A DNA stretch of 64,000 nucleotides from G964291335 sp964291335 (GCA_964291335.2 OZ219748.1:1178001-1242000); one strand, 5' to 3'. Counted from the first letter of the stretch, positions 12,084 through 20,963 are shown. Notes: generated by a model not told the origin, from the sequence alone. Numbers and translations are program-made.

Positions 12084-12719
12084 TTACAAGCCTTGCCGGT
12101 GCTGGTTCATCGCAGACTGGAAAATGTCGTAAGGGTGGGCGCCGGTGAACATCAGGTTGCCCACCACAAAGGTCGGTATGCCGCGGATGCCATGCTGCAG
12201 GGCCTGTTGATACTGGGCGGTTACCGTCGCTGAATACGCATGGGTTTCCAGACCGCGCAGCATTTCCCCGGCATCCAGCCCAACCGACTCCGCCACCTCG
12301 GCCAAAACCTGAAGGTCGCCCAAATCCTTCCGGTCTTCCCAGTAAGCCCGGTAAGCCGCGTGGTGAAACTCCATAAACTTGCCGCACTGCTGGGCGTATT
12401 CGGTGGCTTCCAGGGCGTACGCAGTGTTGGGCGTTACCAGCGGCGGCCGCATGACCAGGTTGGCCTCCCGCACCTGGGCGCGGATTGGTTCGCTGAGCTC
12501 TTCTTCGGTTTCGCCGGCGCGGCGCTGACGTTGCAGCCCTTCCCGGGGCGTATCGGGACGCAGCCGGTAAGCCCGCCCTTCAACCACAATATTGTAATCC
12601 CGGCCCAACCGGTCGACCCGTTCCAGGCCGACGTAGCACCAGGGTCAAATGTAGTCGTACCAGACTATTACCCGTACCGGTTCGGCGCTGCCGGCCGGTT
12701 GCTGCGCTGCTTCTGTCAT
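12084..12719 (-). CDS. FrnE/DsbA-like thiol-disulfide protein with in-frame TGA at the active-site Cys (probable selenoprotein)
   Basis: From ATG 12719 the frame encodes MTEAAQQPAGSAEPVRVIVWYDYI, then TGA (12645-12647), then PWCYVGLERVDRLGRDYN and on to the normal end at 12084, 211 residues in all. FrnE-family proteins read D-F/Y-x-C-P-W-C-Y-x-G at this site, so the TGA replaces precisely the first Cys, giving UPWC. Both sides are intact: EANLVMRPPLVTPNTAYALEA, FHHAAYRAYWEDRKD and the cis-Pro region GIRGIPTFVVG are all typical. A hairpin at 12602-12629 fits a bacterial SECIS. The protein would act in oxidative protein folding or thiol repair. Alternatives are a nonsense mutation or a base-call error. 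Confidence 0.75.
12602..12629 (-). promoter_or_regulatory. candidate bacterial SECIS hairpin after the TGA
   Basis: Begins 16 bases after the TGA. Lower stem GGCC / GGCC extended by three G-U pairs, an A-A/G internal loop, upper stem CGG / CCG and a five-base loop GTCGA starting with GU. Loop distance from the TGA (about 28-32 bases) and the G at the first loop position match the general description of bSECIS elements. Hand-folded only. Confidence 0.5.
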
Positions 12720-12800
12720 CGGTCGCCTCCGGACTGATTCTGCTTAAGAACTTGTGCGGGTCGATCGTACCCGTTCAAGGAGGAATTATTGCCGGCCAGG

Positions 12801-13592
12801 TTATTCGGCAGCCGGTTCGTCGGCGTAGCAATGGGGCCCGGCGGGCCTGAAGTTAGCCGCCGGGGCCAGGGATTCCGGGGCTTCCGCCAGCAGCGGCGCC
12901 AGCTCAGCCAGGCTGCCAATGCTGACAAAATCGGCAGACCGGGGGTGCCAGCCGCCCCGATCCAGCAGCACCGGGTATATTCCGGCAGCCCGGGCGCCCA
13001 CTACGTCGGAGCGGGGCTGGTCGCCAACGTGAACCGCCTCGCCCGGCTGAACCGCTGCCCGTTGCAGCGCAGCATTGAAGATGCCCGCGTCCGGCTTTTC
13101 CACGCCGACTTCAGCCGAGGTAAGGCAGAAGTCCAGGTGCCGAGCCATACCCAACTCCGCACAAAGCTGCGCCATATCCCGGCGCAGGTTGGAAATAACG
13201 CCGATGCGATAGCCTTTGCGGCGCAGAAGTTGCAGACACTCCACCGAATCTTCAAAGGGAATGAAGTCTTTGGGAACGCTGATGGCAACCTGCCAGACCT
13301 GCCGGGCCAAATCCAGCGAAGTAGCCAACCCCGCATTTTCCAGCAGAATTTGCTCGTACCGGGCAAAGAAAGCCAACCGCTCCGCATCGCTGCGCTGGGC
13401 CAAAGGCTTCAGTTCATTTTCCCGGTTGAAATAGACGTCAGCGACCGAATACCCGTAATCTATTCCTTCGGCGGTTACGTTAAGGCCCAATTCACGGCAG
13501 GCCCCCTGCTGAATCTGCGCCAGCGGAGGCCAAAAGCGCACCAGCGTATTATAGAAGTCGAAAAATACGGCTTTGATCATCTGCGCCTTCAA
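12801..13592 (-). CDS. HAD-superfamily hydrolase
   Basis: 263 residues, or 259 from ATG 13580. Motif I is VFFDFYNTLV, where the second Asp of DxDxT is replaced by Tyr, as in 2-haloacid dehalogenases (DxYGT). Motif II is VISNL, motif III the Lys of GVEKPDAGIF, motif IV VGDQPRSDVVGARAAG. The substrate is unknown; it could be a phosphatase or dehalogenase-like enzyme. An extra C-terminal tail of about 30 residues is poorly conserved in appearance. It lies downstream of, and divergent from, rpiB and in the same orientation as the FrnE-like gene. Confidence 0.82.
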   Translation of the reverse strand: MKAQMIKAVFFDFYNTLVRFWPPLAQIQQGACRELGLNVTAEGIDYGYSVADVYFNRENELKPLAQRSDAERLAFFARYEQILLENAGLATSLDLARQVWQVAISVPKDFIPFEDSVECLQLLRRKGYRIGVISNLRRDMAQLCAELGMARHLDFCLTSAEVGVEKPDAGIFNAALQRAAVQPGEAVHVGDQPRSDVVGARAAGIYPVLLDRGGWHPRSADFVSIGSLAELAPLLAEAPESLAPAANFRPAGPHCYADEPAAE

Positions 13593-13931
13593 TTTCCGGG
13601 GCCAGCGCCTTGACGGCTGCCCGCCCGGATACCGCCATGGGCCAGGCAGCCTGCCTGCCGCCCGGGAAATTAACGCATTCTAGCATACCGGCGCCGAATT
13701 GTGAATTGCGTAACAAAGCCCCGGCTGCCTTACGCCACCCGGCTTACCCGGCATAAACGGTTCGCCCGGCCGGAAAACCGCTGCCGTGGCGTCCCGGCGC
13801 CGGGCCGCGTAATCTCCGTCAAAACCTTGCCGGCCTTGCCGTTTCAATTTATGCTGACAGTAACCAACGTTTACAGCCTGCTTCCCGGCGTAAACCGGAA
13901 CACCGGGAAAGCAGCTGCGGAGATTGCCACG
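13593..13931. other. divergent intergenic region between HAD gene and rpiB
   Basis: About 340 bases. The reading frame of rpiB is open upstream as far as 13701, but the extra residues do not resemble the family. No clear promoter or RNA was recognised. Confidence 0.4.
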
Positions 13932-14381
13932 ATGCTGGTAGCCCTGGGCGCAGACCACGCCGGATTCCCGCTTAAGGAGCTGCTTAAACCGTGGCTGGAG
14001 GCCTGCGGGCACCAGGTTCGCGATTTGGGCGCGCATGCCCTGGACCCGGAAGACGACTACCCGGACTTTGCCGCCGCAGTGGCCCGGGCGGTACAGGGCG
14101 GCGAGGCCGAGCGCGGCATCATCGTCTGCGGCAGCGGCGTGGGCGCCAGCATCACGGCCAACAAGGTTGCCGGCGTCCGGGCGGGGCTTTGCCACGACAC
14201 TTACAGCAGCCACCAGGGCGTGGAACACGACGATATGAACGTCATCTGCCTGGGCGCGCGCATCATCGGCCTGGACCTGTCCAGGGAAATAATAACCGCC
14301 TTCCTCGGCGCCGCCTTCAACCCGGAACCCCGTTTTCAGCGGCGCTTGAACAAGCTGATTCAGGTGGAAAAAACGGGCTGA
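13932..14381 (+). CDS. rpiB: ribose-5-phosphate isomerase B
   Basis: 149 residues from ATG 13932 with a CGGAGA site about nine bases upstream. Typical RpiB/LacAB fold: MLVALGADHAGFPLKE at the start, VRDLGAHALDPEDDYPDFA, the anion-hole motif CGSGVGASITANKV with the proton-shuttling Cys, and HDDMNVICLGARIIG. It interconverts ribose-5-phosphate and ribulose-5-phosphate in the non-oxidative pentose phosphate pathway. The usual length is about 145-155. It converges on otsB with a shared terminator hairpin. Confidence 0.93.
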   Translation: MLVALGADHAGFPLKELLKPWLEACGHQVRDLGAHALDPEDDYPDFAAAVARAVQGGEAERGIIVCGSGVGASITANKVAGVRAGLCHDTYSSHQGVEHDDMNVICLGARIIGLDLSREIITAFLGAAFNPEPRFQRRLNKLIQVEKTG

Positions 14382-14432
14382 AACCCGGCAGCCACCCCCC
14401 GGCCCCGGCCAAGAACCGCCCATGCGCCGGAA

Positions 14433-14455
14433 AGCCGGCGTCAAAGACGCCGGCT
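14433..14455. terminator. bidirectional hairpin between rpiB and otsB
   Basis: Perfect 10-bp inverted repeat AGCCGGCGTC / GACGCCGGCT with loop AAA, between two convergent genes. Confidence 0.65.
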
Positions 14456-14482
14456 GCCGGCCCCTTCCGACGGGAAAGCCGT

Positions 14483-15265
14483 TTACAGCCTGGTCAACAA
14501 GTGCAGGGTTTCCCCAACCTCTTTGGGACAGTCCACCCGGTAACGGGCTACGGTAGGCTGCCGGGCCGCGCCGACGAATACGGAGATACCGTCCTGTTGG
14601 TTCACCATGGCAAAGCCGTCCTCATCGGTCAGGTCATCGCCAAAGTACATTATCAGGCAGCCTTGCGGCAGGGCAGCGGCAATTCTGGCGATGGCCCGGC
14701 CCTTGTCCCAGGCAACGTTGGGACGCACCTCCAGCAGCTCCTTCCCGCGGGATTCCCGCACGTGTCCTTGCCGAAGCCCTTCAGCAATTCCGGCGGCAAA
14801 CTGCTCCTGAACCTGCCCGCGTAAAGCCTCCGGTGTCAAACGGTAATGAACGCTCAGGCTCAGGCCTTTGCCCTCCACCAGCACACCCTCAATACCGCCC
14901 AGCCGCCGTTGCAGCGCTTCGGCCAGAACATTCATCCGTGGCTTCAGGTCTGCCGCCTTCGGGTGAATAAAATCCAGCCCCGGCCCTTTAATCTCCAGGC
15001 CGTGGTTGCCGGCGTAAATCAGGCCGGGCAGGCCCACCCGTTCCGTCACGTCGGCAAGGCTCCGGCCGCTGACGATGCCAACGGTAAAGCCGGCGCGCCC
15101 GCTTACCGCTTTAAGGGCTTTGCCGGTTTCGGAAGGCAGCGCCGCCAGCTCGGGCCGGGAGGCTATCGGCGCCAGCGTGCCATCGTAATCGAAAAGAACC
15201 AGCGCCGGCCCGGCAGAGCTTAACCGGCGGCGCACCTGGTGCCATACGTTCAACAAATGGGGCAT
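14483..15265 (-). CDS. otsB: trehalose-6-phosphate phosphatase
   Basis: 260 residues. HAD phosphatase with motif I FDYDGTLAPI (nucleophile Asp and acid/base Asp), motif II GIVSGRSL, the conserved YAGNHGLEI of trehalose phosphatases, and motif IV YFGDDLTDEDGF. It removes phosphate from trehalose-6-phosphate. It sits 19 bases downstream of otsA on the same strand, so the two form an operon making the osmoprotectant and stress sugar trehalose. Confidence 0.95.
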   Translation of the reverse strand: MPHLLNVWHQVRRRLSSAGPALVLFDYDGTLAPIASRPELAALPSETGKALKAVSGRAGFTVGIVSGRSLADVTERVGLPGLIYAGNHGLEIKGPGLDFIHPKAADLKPRMNVLAEALQRRLGGIEGVLVEGKGLSLSVHYRLTPEALRGQVQEQFAAGIAEGLRQGHVRESRGKELLEVRPNVAWDKGRAIARIAAALPQGCLIMYFGDDLTDEDGFAMVNQQDGISVFVGAARQPTVARYRVDCPKEVGETLHLLTRL

Positions 15266-15284
15266 GGCCGGGCGGCTCCGGACG

Positions 15285-16799
15285 CTAGCCGGCCGGCGTG
15301 GACAGGAAGGGTGAACGGCCGGGCGCAGACCCCCGGGCGCACTGGATTAACTCTACCAGCAGGCGGGCGGCCCATTTATAGATGTTATTCTCCCGAACCA
15401 CTGCCCGCATATGCTGCATTCGGTGGCGGCGCTCATGTTCCGGCATAACCAGCGCATCCCGTATCGCCTCGGCCATTTCTTCCGTGGCGTAAGGGTTAAC
15501 GATTAAGGACTGGGTAAGCTCCAGGGCGGCCCCGGTAAAGGGGCTCAGAATCAAAACGCCGTCGTGGTCAAAGCGGCTGGCGACAAACTCCTTGGCCACC
15601 AGGTTCATGCCATCGTGCAGGGAACTGACGATGCAGAAGCGGGAAAGACGCCGGAGGGCCATCAGGGTTACCGCCGGCAGGTCATTAGGCATATAGATAA
15701 TCGGCTGCCAATCGGCCCGGGCGAAACGGTTGTTAACCGCCGCCAGCAGCGCATCGATCTGGCCGGAAAGCTGCTGGTAGGCGTCAATATCGCTGCGACT
15801 CAACACCCCGGCCTGCACAAAGACCACCTTGCCCCGGTATTCCGGGTACTTCTCCAGGAAGCGCGCAATGGCCCGGAAGCGATGCGGTATCCCCTTGGTA
15901 TAGTCCACCCGGTCGATGCCCAAACCGACCAGCATACCGCCCAGCCCCCATTCCGCCTCAAGCCGTTCCATCTCCCGGCTTACTGCATCGCTTTCGGAAA
16001 AGCGGCAGAGGTCATCAAAATCAACGCTGATGGGGAAAGGGCGCACCAGGGTCGTCTCGCCCCGATAGCTTACCCGGCTGTATTCGGTATCGGCTTCCAG
16101 GGGCAGCGCCCGGGCCGCCGTGTCCATAAAGTTGCTGCAATGGTCGCCGGTATGAAAGCTCAACAGGTTGTTGCCCAGCAGCCCGTCCAGCAGGTCGGCC
16201 TGCCAGGGGCAAATGCGGAAAATCTCGGCGTGAGGCCAGGGGATATGCCAGAACTGCCCGGTAATTACGCGGGGCGCCGCGTCCCGAATATACCGGGACA
16301 GCAAAGCGAGGTGATAGTCCTGGGCCAGGACCACGGCCGGCTGCCGCCCGACTTCATCCAGAACCAGGTCGGCAAACTTGCGGTTGACCGCCTGATAGGT
16401 TTCCCAATCCCGCAGGTCAAAAACGGGTTCGGTATAGGCGTTGTGGCAGAGGGGCCACAGGGCTTCATTGGAAAAGCCGTAGTAGTAACCCTGCTCCTCC
16501 CGCTCGGTAAGCCATACCAGACGCAAGGAATAAGACGGCTCATCGGGGGGCACCATCACCCGATCGTCCCGGTCAACAATGTAGCGGTCGCCCTTGCCGC
16601 TGCCGTAAGCAATCCAGGTGCCGCCGCAGGCCTGCATCAGGGGGTCAAGGGCCGTGGTCAGGCCGCCGGAAGGCATCACGTATTGCGGCTCGCCATCCAC
16701 CAGGTCATGCAGATAAGGCTGACGGTTGGAAACCACAATCAGGCGGTATTCGCCAATCTGCCGCCTTACCAGGTCGCGCAAGTCCTGCTTCGTCCACAT
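15285..16799 (-). CDS. otsA: alpha,alpha-trehalose-6-phosphate synthase
   Basis: 504 residues, a GT20 glycosyltransferase. IVVSNRQPY at the N terminus, GGLTTALDPLM (UDP-glucose loop), WHIPWPHAEIFRICPW, LLSFHTGDHCSNF, RVDYTKGIPHRFRAI (catalytic Arg-Asp and Lys region), SLHDGMNLVAKEFVASR and FTGAALELTQSLIVNPY. It joins UDP-glucose, or another NDP-glucose, to glucose-6-phosphate. A strong hairpin at 16970-16997 separates it from surface gene B upstream on the same strand, so it probably has its own promoter within 16800-16970. Confidence 0.96.
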   Translation of the reverse strand: MWTKQDLRDLVRRQIGEYRLIVVSNRQPYLHDLVDGEPQYVMPSGGLTTALDPLMQACGGTWIAYGSGKGDRYIVDRDDRVMVPPDEPSYSLRLVWLTEREEQGYYYGFSNEALWPLCHNAYTEPVFDLRDWETYQAVNRKFADLVLDEVGRQPAVVLAQDYHLALLSRYIRDAAPRVITGQFWHIPWPHAEIFRICPWQADLLDGLLGNNLLSFHTGDHCSNFMDTAARALPLEADTEYSRVSYRGETTLVRPFPISVDFDDLCRFSESDAVSREMERLEAEWGLGGMLVGLGIDRVDYTKGIPHRFRAIARFLEKYPEYRGKVVFVQAGVLSRSDIDAYQQLSGQIDALLAAVNNRFARADWQPIIYMPNDLPAVTLMALRRLSRFCIVSSLHDGMNLVAKEFVASRFDHDGVLILSPFTGAALELTQSLIVNPYATEEMAEAIRDALVMPEHERRHRMQHMRAVVRENNIYKWAARLLVELIQCARGSAPGRSPFLSTPAG

Positions 16800-16969
16800 T
16801 GGCTTTATCCTTTTAACCCGGGCCGTTGCAGGGTATTTATTGAAAAATTCAATTCAGCCTATCGTGCCATATCCCTCGGTCAAAAGCAACCGGCCGCGTT
16901 TTCGGTATTCCCGGCGCCCGTTGCGAATACCGGAAGGGCGGCACATATCACTTTGGCGGCAGCAATCCG

Positions 16970-16997
16970 GCCGCCGGCCACGCGCGTGGCCGGCGGC
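16970..16997 (-). terminator. perfect palindrome after surface protein B
   Basis: 28-base perfect palindrome, half-site GCCGCCGGCCACGC, about 50 bases past the stop codon of surface protein B. Likely an intrinsic or structure-dependent terminator isolating B from otsA. Confidence 0.65.
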
Positions 16998-17046
16998 TGA
17001 ACATTCTACCCGGCGGTTATCAGCAGCCCATGGTTATGCGGCCGGC

Positions 17047-20000
17047 CTACTGCCGCCGCCGGTACCGGTACACCCCGCCGGCAGCCAACGCTGCCACCAC
17101 CAGCGCAATTATCACCCACAGCAGCCAGTTGACGCCGCCCGGTTCTGCCGGCGGGGCCGGCGGCATCGGCGTCGGCGGTATAGCTGTCGCCGTCGGGGGC
17201 GGTACTGGCGTGGCCGTGGGTTCGGCAGCGGCCATGGCCGGGGCCGCCGACGTGGCCGTCGGCTCCGGGCGCACCGCGTCCAGGGCGCGGTCCGGCAGCA
17301 ACGGGGTAGCCGTCGGCGCTGTCGTGGCCGTGGCCGCAGCCGTGGGCCGGCTGGTGGGCGGCGTCGTGGCCGTTGCGGTTGGCATCCTGGTCGGCGGGGT
17401 TGCCGTTGGCGTGCGCATTACCACCGGCGTCGGCGTCCGGGTGGGTACTGCCCGCCGGGTCGCTGTTGGTGTCCGCAGCAGCATTTCCGCCGGCAGCATG
17501 GTCGCCGTCGGCGTGAAGGTCGGCAGCGCCCGAACCGTCGCGGTGGGCGTCGGCGTGCCGGTTGGCGACGCCGGCGCGGCGGTAGCCGTCGGCGTGGGCG
17601 TGCTGGTTGCCCTCGCCGCTACCCGCCGGGTCGGCGTCGGGGTAGGCGTATCCTCCCAGCGCTGGCGGAGGCCCTCAACCACTATGGGCGGCGGCGTGTT
17701 AGTAGGCGTGGGCGTATTGGTGGGCGTGGGCGTAGGCGTGGGCGTATTGGTGGGCGTAGGCGTAGGCGTGGGCGTATTGGTGGGCGTAGGCGTAGGCGTG
17801 GGCGTATTGGTGGGCGTAGGCGTGGGCGTGGGCGTATTGGTGGGCAGTACATCACTGGTACTCTGGGCCCAGAGGCTGCTGCCACCGTCATTGTACGCCC
17901 GCATCCGGTAATCGTACCTGACGCCGTTTTCCAGCCCGGTTATGGTGTATGAGTTAGCGGTATCGCTGACAGTAACCACCGGGCTGCTGTCGGGCCAGCT
18001 TTCGCCTCTTTTGCGATGCTGGAATTCGTACCGGGTTACCCCGCTCACGGCCTGATAATGGATGGCTAGCTGCCCATCCCCCGGGACATCCCACCTGATG
18101 AACGGCGAAGACGGCGGGAATGGGGGCGTATTGGTCGGGGTGGGCGTCGGCGTCGGGGTGGGCGTCGGCGTCAGTGTTCCCGTGGGCGTGGGCGTGGGCG
18201 GGTCGGTTGGCGTGGCCCGGACTTCTTCCGACCAGAAGCCGCTCTGAGCGTCGCTGACCGCATGGATGCGGAAGAGGTACTCGTCCCCGTTATCCAGGTT
18301 CGTTACCGTGTAGCTCGTGGTCGTCGCGCCCGACCCGGGGATGCCGGATATCGCCGGCCATTGGCTGGCGCTGGCCTTGCGATAGTTCAAGCGATACTCC
18401 GTGACGCTCGCATCGCCCGGGTCGTCCCAGGTCAGGGTTACCTCCCCGTTCCCCGCCACCGCCCGCAGGCCGGTCGGCCTGGACAGCCCTGCCATGGGCG
18501 TGGCGCTGAGCATGGCCGCCCAGACGCTGCGGCCACTGCCGTTGACCGCGCTAATGCGGAATTCGTACGCCTCTCCGTTATTCAGCCCCGTTATGGTGTG
18601 GGTGGTCGGGCCGGGTATTCCGGTTCCGGCCGGCCATGGTTCGCCGGGTTTGCGCTGCTGCAAATAGTACCCGGTTACGGAAGCGTCCTTCGGGTCATCC
18701 CAGCGCAGGATTATCTGCCCGTCGCCGGTCGTGGCCCGCAGGCTGGCCAGCATGGCTGGCGTGGGCGTCGGGGTACTGGTGGGGGTGGGCGTATCGGTAG
18801 GCGTCGGGGTAGCTGTTGGCGTCGGCGTATCCGTGGGTGTATTGGTGGGCGTCGGCGTGGGTGTGGAGGTCAGCGTTCCCGTCGGCGTAGGCGTGGGCGT
18901 ATTGGTGGGCAGTACATCACTGGTACTCTGGGCCCAGAGGCTGCTGCCACCGTCATTGTACGCCCGCATCCGGTAATCGTACCTGACGCCGTTTTCCAGC
19001 CCGGTTATGGTGTATGAGTTAGCGGTATCGCTGACAGTAACCACCGGGCTGCTGTCGGGCCAGCTTTCGCCTCTTTTGCGATGCTGGAATTCGTACCGGG
19101 TTACCCCGCTCACGGCCTGATAATGGATGGCTAGCTGCCCATCCCCCGGGACATCCCACCTGATGAACGGCGAAGACGGCGGGAATGGGGGCGTATTGGT
19201 CGGGGTGGGCGTCGGCGTCGGGGTGGGCGTCGGCGTCAGTGTTCCCGTGGGCGTGGGCGTGGGCGGGTCGGTTGGCGTGGCCCGGACTTCTTCCGACCAG
19301 AAGCCGCTCTGAGCGTCGCTGACCGCATGGATGCGGAAGAGGTACTCGTCCCCGTTATCCAGGTTCGTTACCGTGTAGCTCGTGGTCGTCGCGCCCGACC
19401 CGGGGATGCGGGATACCACCGTCCATAAGGCGGCGCTGGCCTTGCGATAGTTCAAGCGATACTCCGTGATGCTCGCATCGCCCGGGTCGTCCCAGGTCAG
19501 GGTTACCTCCCCGTTCCCAGCCACCGCCCGCAGGCCGGTCGGCTGGGACAACCCCTCCATGGGCGTGGCGCTGAGCATGGCCGCCCAGACGCTGCGGCCA
19601 CTGCCGTTGACCGCGCTAATGCGGAATTCGTACGCCTCTCCGTTATTCAGCCCCGTTATGGTGTGGGTGGTCGGGCCGGGTATTCCGGTTCCGGCCGGCC
19701 ATGGCTCGCCGGGTTTGCGCTGCTGCAAATAGTACCCGGTGATGGAAGCGTCCTTCGGGTCATCCCAGCGCAGGGTTATCTGCCCGTCGCCGGTGGTGGC
19801 CCGCAGGTTGGCCAGCATGGCTGGCGTCGGTGTTGGCGTGGGCGTATCCGTCGGGGTAGCTGTTGGCGTCGGCGTATCCGTGGGTGTATTGGTGGGCGTC
19901 GGCGTGGGTGTGGAGGTCAGCGTTCCCGTCGGCGTGGGTGTGGGCGTATTGGTGGGCAGTATATCACTGGTACTCTGGGCCCAGAGGCTGCTGCCACCGT

Positions 20001-20817
20001 CATTGTACGCCCGCATCCGGTAATCGTACCTGACGCCGTTTTCCAGTCCCGTTATGGTGTATGACTCGTCGGTGTCCTTGACCGTGACAATGGCGCCGCT
20101 GCTGGGCCAGCTTTCGCCCACTTTGCGATGCAGGAATTCGTACCGGGTTATCCCGCTCACCGGCTGATAATGTATGGTTAGCTGCCCATCCCCCGGGACA
20201 TCATATACGACGACCGGCGCAAGCGGCGGCGCTATCGTGGGCGTCGGCGTGGGCGTATTGGTCGGGGTGGGCGTCGGCGTCGGGGTGGGCGTCAGTGTTC
20301 CCGTCGGCGTGGGCGTGGGCGGGCCGGTTGGCGTGGCCCGGACTTCTTCCGACCAGAAGCCGCTCCGATTGCGGCTGACCGAATGGATGCGGAAGATGTA
20401 CTCGTCGCCGTTATCCAGGTTCGTTACCGTGTAGCTCGTGGTCGTCGCGCCCGCCCCGGGGATGCGGGATACCGCCGGCCATCGGCTGGCGCTGGCCTTG
20501 CGATAGTTCAAGCGATACTCCGTGATGCTCGCATCGCCCGGGTCGTCCCAGGTCAGGGTTACCTCCCCGTTCCCCGCCACCGCCCGCAGGCCGGTCGGCA
20601 CGGAAAGCGGCCCCGTCGGTGTATTGGTGGGCGTGGGCGTGGGCGGCAGGGTTCCCGTCGGTGTGGGTGTATCGGTGGGGGTGCTGCCCTGGGCTTGCAG
20701 CGGCGGCGGCGACCCGGTGAAGGACAGGGTCAGTAAGAAAGGCCCGGCCAGCAGGATGACGAGCGCCAGGGCCACCCCCGGCAGGTTTCGGGCAATTCTC
20801 CGCCGGCGTCCCATCAC
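17047..20817 (-). CDS. Surface protein B: eight-FN3 Pro/Thr-rich anchored protein (printed out of phase with its leader)
   Basis: 1256 residues from GTG 20817 (or ATG 20814). Basic N terminus MGRRRRIARN, hydrophobic signal segment ending LQAQG, eight FN3 domains of three alternating types (GLRAVAGNGEVTLTWDDP; DVPGDGQLTIHYQ; LRATTGDGQITLRWDDP) joined by PT linkers, a TPTRRVAARATSTP stalk, a terminal membrane helix LLWVIIALVVAALAAGGVY and RRRQ. By comparison with A, C and D, translation should start at ATG 20897 (MADKG leader), run through the poly-C tract and enter RVWGWVMG. With the printed 19 C residues that frame hits TGA at the internal ATG (TGATG). B is therefore either switched off or translated only by restart. 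Confidence 0.85.
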   Translation of the reverse strand: MMGRRRRIARNLPGVALALVILLAGPFLLTLSFTGSPPPLQAQGSTPTDTPTPTGTLPPTPTPTNTPTGPLSVPTGLRAVAGNGEVTLTWDDPGDASITEYRLNYRKASASRWPAVSRIPGAGATTTSYTVTNLDNGDEYIFRIHSVSRNRSGFWSEEVRATPTGPPTPTPTGTLTPTPTPTPTPTNTPTPTPTIAPPLAPVVVYDVPGDGQLTIHYQPVSGITRYEFLHRKVGESWPSSGAIVTVKDTDESYTITGLENGVRYDYRMRAYNDGGSSLWAQSTSDILPTNTPTPTPTGTLTSTPTPTPTNTPTDTPTPTATPTDTPTPTPTPAMLANLRATTGDGQITLRWDDPKDASITGYYLQQRKPGEPWPAGTGIPGPTTHTITGLNNGEAYEFRISAVNGSGRSVWAAMLSATPMEGLSQPTGLRAVAGNGEVTLTWDDPGDASITEYRLNYRKASAALWTVVSRIPGSGATTTSYTVTNLDNGDEYLFRIHAVSDAQSGFWSEEVRATPTDPPTPTPTGTLTPTPTPTPTPTPTNTPPFPPSSPFIRWDVPGDGQLAIHYQAVSGVTRYEFQHRKRGESWPDSSPVVTVSDTANSYTITGLENGVRYDYRMRAYNDGGSSLWAQSTSDVLPTNTPTPTPTGTLTSTPTPTPTNTPTDTPTPTATPTPTDTPTPTSTPTPTPAMLASLRATTGDGQIILRWDDPKDASVTGYYLQQRKPGEPWPAGTGIPGPTTHTITGLNNGEAYEFRISAVNGSGRSVWAAMLSATPMAGLSRPTGLRAVAGNGEVTLTWDDPGDASVTEYRLNYRKASASQWPAISGIPGSGATTTSYTVTNLDNGDEYLFRIHAVSDAQSGFWSEEVRATPTDPPTPTPTGTLTPTPTPTPTPTPTNTPPFPPSSPFIRWDVPGDGQLAIHYQAVSGVTRYEFQHRKRGESWPDSSPVVTVSDTANSYTITGLENGVRYDYRMRAYNDGGSSLWAQSTSDVLPTNTPTPTPTPTNTPTPTPTPTNTPTPTPTPTNTPTPTPTPTNTPTPTNTPPPIVVEGLRQRWEDTPTPTPTRRVAARATSTPTPTATAAPASPTGTPTPTATVRALPTFTPTATMLPAEMLLRTPTATRRAVPTRTPTPVVMRTPTATPPTRMPTATATTPPTSRPTAAATATTAPTATPLLPDRALDAVRPEPTATSAAPAMAAAEPTATPVPPPTATAIPPTPMPPAPPAEPGGVNWLLWVIIALVVAALAAGGVYRYRRRQ
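17845..19960. repeat. 1065-bp tandem duplication within surface protein B
   Basis: The block from about 17845 to 18909 recurs at 18910 to about 19957, nearly base for base, with a few substitutions concentrated near 18340-18370 versus 19405-19440. It carries a three-FN3-domain module with its PT linkers. The high DNA identity indicates a recent duplication or ongoing gene conversion that changes protein length in 355-residue steps. Confidence 0.88.
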
Positions 20818-20897
20818 CCACCCCCAAACTCGGGGGGGGGGGGGGGGGGGTATATATTCATTCCGGAGCCGGGTCGGTGGTTGCCTTTATCTGCCAT
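20814..20897 (-). other. leader of surface protein B, out of frame as printed
   Basis: ATG 20897, preceded by GAGGT, encodes MADKGNHRPGSGMNIY, seven Pro-type codons, EFGGG and then TGA at 20815-20817. The required C-tract length for fusion to the downstream frame is 2 modulo 3 (17, 20, 23); the printed length is 19. The stop overlaps ATG 20814, so reduced restart translation remains possible. Confidence 0.65.
20832..20850 (-). repeat. 19-base poly-C tract (coding strand) in the leader of surface protein B
   Basis: Nineteen G on the plus strand. One base more or two fewer would restore the reading frame from the conserved leader ATG into the surface protein, the hallmark of a phase-variable contingency locus. 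Confidence 0.9.
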
Positions 20898-20927
20898 AGC
20901 TTACCTCGTCAGGTTGCCGGTTCAGTT

Positions 20928-20958
20928 GCCGCAACCCTCCCCGCGTGGGGGCTGCGGC
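20928..20958 (-). promoter_or_regulatory. conserved 5'-UTR stem-loop of surface protein B
   Basis: Outer arms GCCGCAGCCC / GGGTTGCGGC on the minus strand pair fully if one G-U is allowed; the core is CCACGCGGGGA. It corresponds to the elements upstream of A, C and D. The G-U in place of the G-C seen elsewhere is a compensatory-type change that favours an RNA structure. Confidence 0.6.
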
Positions 20959-20963
20959 TATGG

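Noticed and set aside
12648..12719. Treating the FrnE-like gene as a 174-residue protein starting after the TGA
   Set aside because: It would lack the CPWC active site and the first strand of the thioredoxin fold; the upstream frame supplies both exactly.
17030..17911. Plus-strand open frames opposite surface gene B
   Set aside because: Antisense shadows of the PT repeats, as are the similar frames opposite C and D.
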